Assembly: GCA_009602725.1 (NCBI GenBank)
Contig: WELB01000160.1
Span: forward strand, 297,715 to 327,272
Source: Spirogloea muscicola
Taxonomy: Eukaryota > Streptophyta > Zygnematophyceae > Spirogloeales > Spirogloeaceae
Length of the DNA stretch: 29,558 nt
Reading direction: 5' to 3'
Position 1 is the first letter of the stretch; every line of letters starts with the position of its first letter. Below are positions 18,959-27,900 of the stretch, piece after piece. The translations under genes were made by a program, and so were the position numbers. The notes beneath the pieces were generated by a model. The model did not search any database. It worked only from the letters and a program-made list of their open reading frames with translations, and was not told the origin of the DNA.

Positions 18959-21900
18959 CTACTCGCTCTCTGGCGTCGTGGTGGGCTTGTAGGGTGTCGG
19001 GGACGTGGGCGGTCGAAGGTCAGGGTACATGGTATAAGGGCTGAGTGGCCTGTTGGCATATGGCAGATCTGTTGACGACTTTGACGACGAGGCCAAGGTG
19101 CTATTTGTACTTGAGGACCCAGCCTCCCAGGGCCAGCGGAAGCCAGCCTTCACAGCCTGCGCAAACAATATCCGTGTGTTAGTGAAATTGTTATGACGCT
19201 GGGGTGGACCCCTCCATTAGATTCTTTGATTGCCTCACATGCCTTGCACCATGGGATTCCAAACGTCGCACCGTGCTTGTGACTGCACCCAGCGATGTGG
19301 CTACCCATGGCCGCAAGCCTGCTCCGACCTCCTTGAGAGGAGCTGGCACAGCTTCTGAAACCTTTGCTGCCAGTTGAGTGGGCTTCGCCTTGGCTTCTTC
19401 TATAGCCTGCACCGCCTTGTTGGCTTCAACAGCTGGCTCCAACTTGGGGACCTCGGCAGTGGATGGAGGTGGAGCCACCTCCTCCTTGACCGCGTCCGAT
19501 ACATCCTTCAAGAGTTCAACAACAGATTATAGAAACATTGTCACTCGAATCCCGTCGAACAGTAACTGCTCTGTGATGTACTTGCTCCTTGTGAATGAAC
19601 AGTTGAGCCAAATACTCTAATAACTATCAGCATTCCATACCTCTTTCAGGGCAGGAGGCTCTGCAGGGGCATTGACGTCCTCAGCCTGGAAATCCTTTTG
19701 CCAGGGCCAACGTAACTGCTGGACAACCTGCGCCGCGGCCCCCTTAAGGGGGGCCACAATGTCCTGTGCGAGAGGGGTGCTGGTGGATGAGCCCTCTGCC
19801 ATTTGCGGGGGGCCAGGGAACACCGGCGGCTTGAGGTCTTCGTATCTGTCCAAACGCTCACCAGAGGAGATTTATGGTCAAGTTTATCGTAAGGCTCTGA
19901 TGAGAGTATGTGCTCACAAAACACCATAAGAACCATAATTTTCCAAGAACTAGGAACTAAAGCAGCAATTGCCATTTGTAGTCACAACTGTCTGAGATCC
20001 TCTCAGGAACGAAGTAGCCATTTTCTTTCAGTTACAACCACAATAACAACGGCAAAATTCGACATATGCCACTGCAGAGCAGACAATGCCTGCATCTTGA
20101 GCAATGCAATAACTTGAGTCTGGTATTTGATATTGATCTGTCACCTGGTAAATGGAGACTGCGGTGTGGCATTCTGTGGCAGTGGCGCTTCTTCCACCTT
20201 GTCCTCAACCGCCGACTTGACCTCGCCAGCAGCTCCTTCGACCTTCTCGACCGTCTCTTGGAAAGCAGACTCAACCTTCTCCGGTGCATCTTGGACAGCA
20301 GACTCAACGTTTGCCGCAACCTCTTTCATGGTCTCAGCAGCCTCGCTCACGCCACTGTACATGAGGCAAGCTTCATTTTCAGTATGCTGGCACTTGAGGG
20401 CGACAGAAACAGCAAGTGATCACAACAACCTTGAAAGCAGCAATATGCTGCTCTACCGGCAACAGAAAGTACAAACACTGCTACTTTCATATCTAATGAC
20501 TGATTGGCAATAGAAGTTACTTGCTAACCTTGCAGGTGTTGCAGGACCATTCAGCTGCCAGGGCCAGCGGAAACCACCTAAAGCATCCAGCGGCTTCTGC
20601 GGGGCTGCCTCCTGAACCTTGCCCAGCACGTTATCGGCAACATCCCCAGCATCCTCCGAGGCCTCTTTGGATGCTTCCTTCACTGACTCATTGATTGGGT
20701 AGTCTGCAGCTTGGCCTGGTGGTGTACCCGACAGAGCCTGAGCAGCTGCCTCTGGCTCTTCAGCTGCCTCCGTGGCTTGAGATGTTACCTCCGACATCCT
20801 ACAGAAAACGAGTGATTCATGAGGAGTATGAAGGATATGATCTGGCAACTAGGCACGTGAAAATATTCACTGCTATTACTACGACTCAGCTACTGGCAAT
20901 CCAGATTAATACTGGTTGCTCCTCCATGACACTGCATGTAACTTTATTTAACTGCAGCCTCACTCACTTATCGCCAATGCTCTTCTGGGCCTCCTCAATG
21001 TTGATGTTGTCCTTCACCACCGATTCAACTTGGCTAGCAAGCCCCTCACTTTTCTCCGCTGTGGAATCGATGGCATCTTCAATCTTTGCCGGCACCTCTT
21101 GTGCAGCCTCAGTAGCCTCATCCACAGCACTGCAGGTGAACACAAGCTTGTTGTCAATCCAGTCCACAATTAAGCAGGAGAGAGACACCAAATGATGCTG
21201 AAACTATGCATGCATCAAGATTATTTTCTGGTCATGCCAATATCTCCTTACTACGAATTTTCGTCTAAACATCGCACACGATTTTCTGACCTTGCAGCTT
21301 CTGTAGCAGTATCACGCTGCCAGGGCCAGCGGAAGCCGCCAAACGGCTGTGGCAGCTTCTGCGGAGCAGCCTCAGCAGCTTCCTGGACATTAGCCGTAAA
21401 GTCTTCAACAATGCCGCGTGCACCCGCAGATGCAGCCTCAACCTTCTCAGAGGTATCCTGCACAGCATCTGATGCCTTATCTGCAGAGTCGTCCACTAAG
21501 TCCTTTGCCTGGGCTGGTGCCTCTCCCAGCACATCTTTGGAAGACATATCCCTCTCCTCGGCAGCTTCAGTGGCCTTAGAGGTCTCCCCCTCAATGGTTT
21601 CCACCGCCTGAGAGCTTAACTCAGATGCCCTACAAACATCCCAGCAAAGCATGTCAACGTCCCATGTCACGAGCAAGCAAAACATCTCAGGTTACCTGTT
21701 ACCTTCAATGCATGTGAGCTTAACTTGTAAGGAGTATCTCCTTTTTGTGGGCAAGCTCACGAGCCTGCGGACTCAGCTCACTTGTTGCTGATACCCTTGA
21801 TCGCGTCCTCAGCCTTCTGCCATGGCCACTCGAAGCCTTGCTGAGGCAGTGCCTCGGCGGCATCCCCAACCTTCTGCTTGACCGACTCCATAGCCTCCTG

Positions 21901-24900
21901 TGCCTGTCCTGGCACATTTTCTGCTTGCGGAAGCACTTCTTCCTTGATGAAATCTTGCGCCTGCTCCACTGTGGCCTGGGCTTGACCAGCAGTCACAGGA
22001 GAACTGCAGCCAAATAGAAAGCAAAGTGGACTTTGGGGTTTAGGGTTTAGGGTGCCATTTCGATCGAGAGAGTGTGATAAGGACATTGGCTAGTACTCTT
22101 CCGCATATCAAATAATGCTCAACATTAGAGCATATCTCAACCTTTGATGGGGTGCATTGTCAGCCTGGTGCTCGTGTTTCTTAATCGAGGCAAGACTCTG
22201 AGACTCACATATTGCGTGCTGCTGCCTGTGCCTGCTCCTGGGCATCCTGAGCAATCTGCCAAGGCCAGCGGAACCCCTGCTCCTGCACCTCGCCAGCCAC
22301 CTTGCCCACGCTGTCCTGCACCTGCTCAGCCGTGTCGCCTGCTTCTTCGCTTGCTTGCTTGCTCTCGAGTGGTATATCCTCGCCCTTCTGGGTCCCGTCC
22401 TCCACTGCAGGAGCCTCCTCGGGAGCACTGTATTGACCAGGTGGGAAGTAAGAAGAGCATCCTAAAGCTTTGCATGACAAGAAGTGGATGCAACCACCAA
22501 AATCTTCTATAGCACTGCAAGTAAGGCAAGGTCCACAAGACAGGAGATGAGCGCCAGATTAATTTACGGTCTTCTGCTTCACCAGAGTACATCTGAGGTG
22601 CTATGACATTCTTGCAAAGTGTGGTACATGTGCTTTTACAACGACTCTAGCTGACTGATCTGCAGTCTCGGAACAGAATATACAAACATTGTGGCAGCTG
22701 CTTCCTGTGCTTCCCTTTGCGCATCCTGCGCAATCTGCCACGGCCAGCGGAAGCCCTGCTCCTGCACGCTCTCAGCCACCTCGCCAGCCTTATCCTTTAC
22801 CTGCTCAACCACAGACTCGGCCTTGCCAACTGCAGCCTCTGCAGCAGGCTGCACCTCCTCCACAGCCTCCTCTGCTTGTCCAGCCCCATCTTGCACCTTG
22901 ATTGCATCCTCAGGTCGTATCCTGCAGGTAAAGCATTAATTTATCATTCACTTGCATCAGCTTCCCTGAATACTTACCCCAGATACCTGTAGTCAAGGCT
23001 GGTCATAAAACATTGGCGCAACTACTGATCTTTGGAGCGCATCTAGTCATGGGCAGTGCATAGGTATGACACGTGCTACGTACTTGTCCTTGACGGCACC
23101 ATCTGCCGCCTGGATTGCATCGTCCGCAATCTGCCAGGGCCAGCGGAAACCTTGCTCCTGCACATTGTCAGCCACCTCGCCAGCCTTGTCTTGCACCTCC
23201 TCGACAACAGACTTGGCCTTGCCAACTGCAGCCTCTGCGGCAGGCTGAGCCTCCTCCACAGCTTCCTCTATCTTTCCAGCCCCGTCCTCCATCTTGGCCT
23301 CAGCCTCAGGCGCGCTGTGCAGGTAAGCCATCAAGAAAAAGTCACCTGCAGTCTCCTAAATAAACTCCCAGTACAGCTAAGGTTGGCAATAGTAATGTAG
23401 CACCAAGTATGTTAGTAAGCAAGCACAAAAGACTTACTTGCTACTTTGCAGAGAGCATCTATGGTTATGGCAATGCATAGGTGTAGTGAGGTGCTACGAA
23501 CATGTCCTTGGCCGCTTGCTTCGAGTCTTCCACAATCTGCCAGGGCCAGCGGAACTCGGAGTCCTGGACCTTCTCAGCAGCGCCGCTGACCGATTCCTGG
23601 ACCTGCCCAGCGGCCATCTCCACCTTGTCTGTTGCCTGTTCCGCCAGCGGTGTGTTGTCCTCGACAAGCTCCTCTGCCTTTTCAGTCACAGTGCTAGCTT
23701 GAGCAGAAGCCTCAGAAAAACTGCACCAGGATGACAACAAGCGAGAGTGTGAATTTGGGCAGACTGAATCAGGCAGCTGATAGCTCACGCAAGAAGGCGC
23801 AAATGTACAAACGTTGAGGTGCTACAAATGGAAGAGGCATCTCACGCATCGGCCGTTGCCTCCTCGGCCTTCTGCGGCAGTGTCTGTTGCCACGGCCAGC
23901 GGAAGCCTGTGTTCTGGACCTCCTCCGCTGTCTCCTGAACTTGCTGGGAAGCTGCACCAAGGACGTCAGTGACGGGCTCTGCTACCTCCTCAGCTGTTGA
24001 TTGCACTGTTGACAGAGCAGGCGTTGCGAGCTCCTTCGCAGATTCCACAGCATCCTTGGCCTTGTCTGTGACATCAGCGCTGCACACCAGAGAAGGGCCA
24101 CAACCTTACACATCCAAAGATGTACAAGTGAGAGCCGTCTACCTAAGAAGCTATAAGACAAGTCTTATCAAACCGAGATTTACGAAGGGAAGATACCCCA
24201 TACTAGAAATTCAAGCGGACCCAAACGACCAATCGTCAAATAGAACGTCTATAAGTATGCACCCCCTCGCACTTTAGACAGGAATATCTGAGTGCAAGCA
24301 ATCAAAATGCCATTGCCTGAGAAGCTCATTGGCTGCTGGCAATTCCCAATATCTACATAATATGACCAGAAAAGAAATGGTAGCACACGAGGGCCTGGTC
24401 TCCTGTACCTTGGGGTGTCCTCCACTTGCCACGGCCAGCGGAAGCCACTAACAGCACTCTGCGCCTTCTTTGGAGCCTCCTGCATGCCATCCACAACCTG
24501 CCCTGCTGCTGACCCAGCTTGCTCCTTGGCCTGCTGCATGCGTTGCATCCAGCAAGGTAATATGTCAGCAAAAATCTAGAAAACGACTTCTGCTTATCTC
24601 TGCAGGCAGTGGGACACATGGGACTTTCAATTTGCTGTACAAGCGTCAAGTGCAATCTGTTTAGTACATCTCTGAAGTAAATACATGTATGTATTCAGTA
24701 TGCTGCTCTGGAAGCACAGGAATCGCTGTGGGGGTCTTGCATGCAGCCTTCGCCTCACACCGTCACAATGAGCGCCAGGGTTTGCTCAACGCATTGCTGC
24801 AAGCTTGCTGTTCAGCACAAATTGTACCTGGGCAGCGGCCTCTCCCCTCTTGCGCTCTTCCTCAGCCTTGGCCTCCGCCTCCTCGATCGCCTTCCTGTCC

Positions 24901-27900
24901 TCCTCCTCCTTGGCCTTGGCCTCTGCCTCTGCCGCCTTCCTCTGCCTCTCCTCTTCGTCCTGCACAGCCTTTGCCTTGGCTGCACCTTCCTCCTTTAGCT
25001 GCACAAGGAGACGTACGATAATTATCTTCAGACAAGACAACACCAGAGTTCATCATATGATGGTCCTCGAGACTCTTCACACACGTAGTTATTCTGCTCC
25101 CTGTTTATGACACCATTGGATGTCATCTCGGCAGCTGTACTTGGAGAGGCTGAGGGGCTTATGGCGAACCTGCTGCACCTTGGCCTTGGCAGCTTCCTGC
25201 TGGTCGGCTATCTTCTTCTTGGCAGCCTCAGCGGCGCTGGCCAGTGCGCCGGCAACAGACTGCCCGGCCCTCTTGGCATCCTCAGCCGGCTTCTCCACTG
25301 CCTGCTCCGCAACCTTGGAGACCTCCGTGACCCTCTGCCACGGCCACCCGCCACCCAGCTGCCCGCTTGAGGCCTTCTGCGCAGACCCAATCTGCTGTGG
25401 TGGGGAGCCCAGATCGACCGACGCGGACGCCTCCGAGCGAACCCTGGCAAGAATGTCCTGCTTCTCCCGCGCGCTCAGGCTGCCAGACGCAGAAGACATG
25501 CACATCTCTTATCTGACTGCATACATGAAATGGTCGCAGCCCTTTCTTTTCTGCTGTTAAGAGGTGCAAGAAGTAACAATCTGAATATGTGCCATATCCT
25601 TTCAGTGGATCATGTGCAAGCAATTTGGGTTATTGGGTTATTCTGCTCACATCTTGCCCTCCCTGGCGGATGCCAAGGCCGCCACCTCGAGCGCCTTGGC
25701 CTCCTTGGCTGCCCGGGAGGCAGCTCCGGCCTTGGCCTTGATCTCGCTTGCGCGCCTCTCAAGGGCGGCCTTCTCTGCAGTCTGCTCCTCAGCCAGCCGC
25801 TTGGCCTCCGCCTCGTCCTCCTTGGCCTCTTGCAGCTGCTTGCTGAGCTTTGCCTGCAGATGGGCACACATTGACAATGAAGTGTTAGCTGCTGGCTGTA
25901 TCACGAAGTGAGTACAAACTGCAAAGTTGACCACTTTAAATGGCAACGTTAAGTACGATCACAGATGTTGTAATGCTCTGTCAAGGACCCTTACTACTGC
26001 TGCTGAGGGCTCTACTATCAAATAACTGACAAATGCTTCTAATACCCAAGTGCTCTCTCTTGATTGTGCCCCTGCCTCACCTGCAGAGCACGGGCCTTCT
26101 CTGCCTCCAGCTTCTTCTGCTCTGCCTCTCGCTCAGCAGCAGCCTGCCTTTCAGCTGCCTCCCGTTCCTGCTGAGCCTTGGCCCTCGTTTCTTCCTGCCG
26201 CTTTAACTCCATCTCCTTGTCCTGCCCAGACAGGTAAAACCTCAAATACGATCATCGATAACAGACTGCTATGAAGCAGTGTAACAGACGCACGCTGTAA
26301 CTGGTACAATCAAAGAAAGAGCAGGCATGTGATCATACTCAGAGCACAGGAAGCCAAAGTGTCTCAAGTACAGGTATTGATATGATAGTGGAGATTAACA
26401 TCATGATGGTACAACAAGAACAGACCCACATCATGATTGTCACTTACCTCCTGCTGCCGCTTGCTGCCTGCCACCTTCCTGCTGGCAGTTGCCGGCCTAC
26501 CATTGTCATCTCGCTGCAGCTGCGCTGCCGCTGCATTATCCCCCTCCTGAAGCTGGCCTTCAGATGGGGCCTCAGCAAGGAGCTCCTCAATCGGCCGCAG
26601 GGGAGCATCCTCTTCAGCCACGGCCTCGAGGGTCTTGTACTGAGACAAGTCCGGGTTGCTGATGATGGCAGCAATCAGCTCCGCAACCTGAGGAGACGAG
26701 CAAACAGCAAGTCCACTGTTAGCATCAGCACAATATAACAGTTCTGTGTTGAAAGCCAGTTGCTAGTCAATGTGCTGTGTCAAACCAGCAGCTTCTCGAA
26801 AGTAAAACGATATTCACATGAACATTATCAAAAGAGTCAAGTATATATTGTTGGTCTGCAGTGGGCACCATCTGCACAGCAATTTCAGGTATTCACAGCA
26901 TCAAATGGCAAGAATGCAAAAGAGTGCTCACCTGCAGGTTGGAGACTTGGCCCCCAAACTCGGTGTCCGGTGGGGCCAGGCGGAGATTGTGCGTATCCTT
27001 GTAGTCATCCTTGGGCCTCTCCATTCCCCCAGGCCGCACAATCTGCAGCGCAGGTCACAAGTTAGAACAACCTTGAATTATGTCCACAACCTATAGTTGG
27101 CTGATTCAGCTGCACCTGTGAGTCTCTGGACTACTGCTTACAGTGTAAGGCATGCCGCTTTCACGGAGCGCCTTCTCTGCCTGGGCTTTCCACACGAGCA
27201 CGCCCCAAAAGAGGCTGCAGCACATGGAGAGCATGCAAGCAAGTCTGAGCAGCGGTCATAGAATAGCTGGTAAGCAAGCCCACAACTCTTGCCCACAAGC
27301 TGCAAATGCAGCAACTATCCAGCAGCTACTGCAATGTATGCCAGTACCATTCTCTTGCAATTTGAATTGGAAACCACCTGCATGTTTGTGTATCAAGGCT
27401 ACCAGTTGCACTTAGGGACGTGTTACGTACTTCAGAAGGCCTGCCGGGAAGCCAGGCTTGCCAGTTCCCAGGGACGTGACAAGCACAAAGTGATTGACTT
27501 TCATATCCACAGCTGCAATTTGTGCCGTGCAGCAAGGACATTTGATGTAAGACATTGAAGGACTCAAAGCACAGCCCGTCAGACTGAACAGTTTATTAGT
27601 GGAGCTGCACGCAGGAACATGACTTCCAACATGGGTAGGTTACAAACAGGCTCAAATTGCAATACAACTGTGAAGCTGGTCATAGGTGCAGACACAAGGA
27701 CAGCAGCCGTGCCAACGCTGGACCTTACCTGCAGCAGTGAGGTCCTTGTTGGCCTTCCCATCAACCTTGTAAGGGCCTGTCACATCCAGCAGTGAGCTCT
27801 CTGACGCGCCCAGGGCGCTCACCACCGTACCAGCGTTCCCAATGGCGGCCTCCACGGACTCCGAGTCCTGGAGATCGACCTCCACAACCTCCACCTGCTT

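Larger units (their letters stand above)
19124..25355 (-). repeat. Array of protein modules each ending in a GFRWPWQ-type motif
   Basis: Motif sites on the minus strand: 25355-25335 (GGGWPWQ), 24446-24426, 23907-23887, 23557-23537 (EFRWPWQ), 23151-23131, 22755-22735, 22276-22256, 21837-21817 (GFEWPWQ), 21337-21317, 20575-20555, 19718-19698 (QLRWPWQ), 19144-19124 (GFRWPWE). A decayed copy, GLRPW, is at 19319-19299. The motif is preceded by about 35-80 residues rich in Ala, Glu, Val, Lys, Asp and Gln that look like amphipathic helix. Exons 21129-20968 and 20354-20145 have the helical part but no motif. Exons 23314-23084, 22921-22688 and 22427-22209 are the most alike. Confidence 0.9.

Noticed and set aside
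19124-25355. Regularly spaced repeated DNA considered as a CRISPR-like array
   Set aside because: The repeats are degenerate coding sequence within exons of a eukaryotic gene, with spacing of 250-650 bases and variation at wobble positions.
24689-25560. Pro/Ser/Leu-rich plus-strand frames opposite the coiled-coil exons
   Set aside because: Glu/Lys/Ala-rich codons on the minus strand give Leu/Ser/Pro-rich open frames on the plus strand. No splice-consistent gene or domain is seen there.
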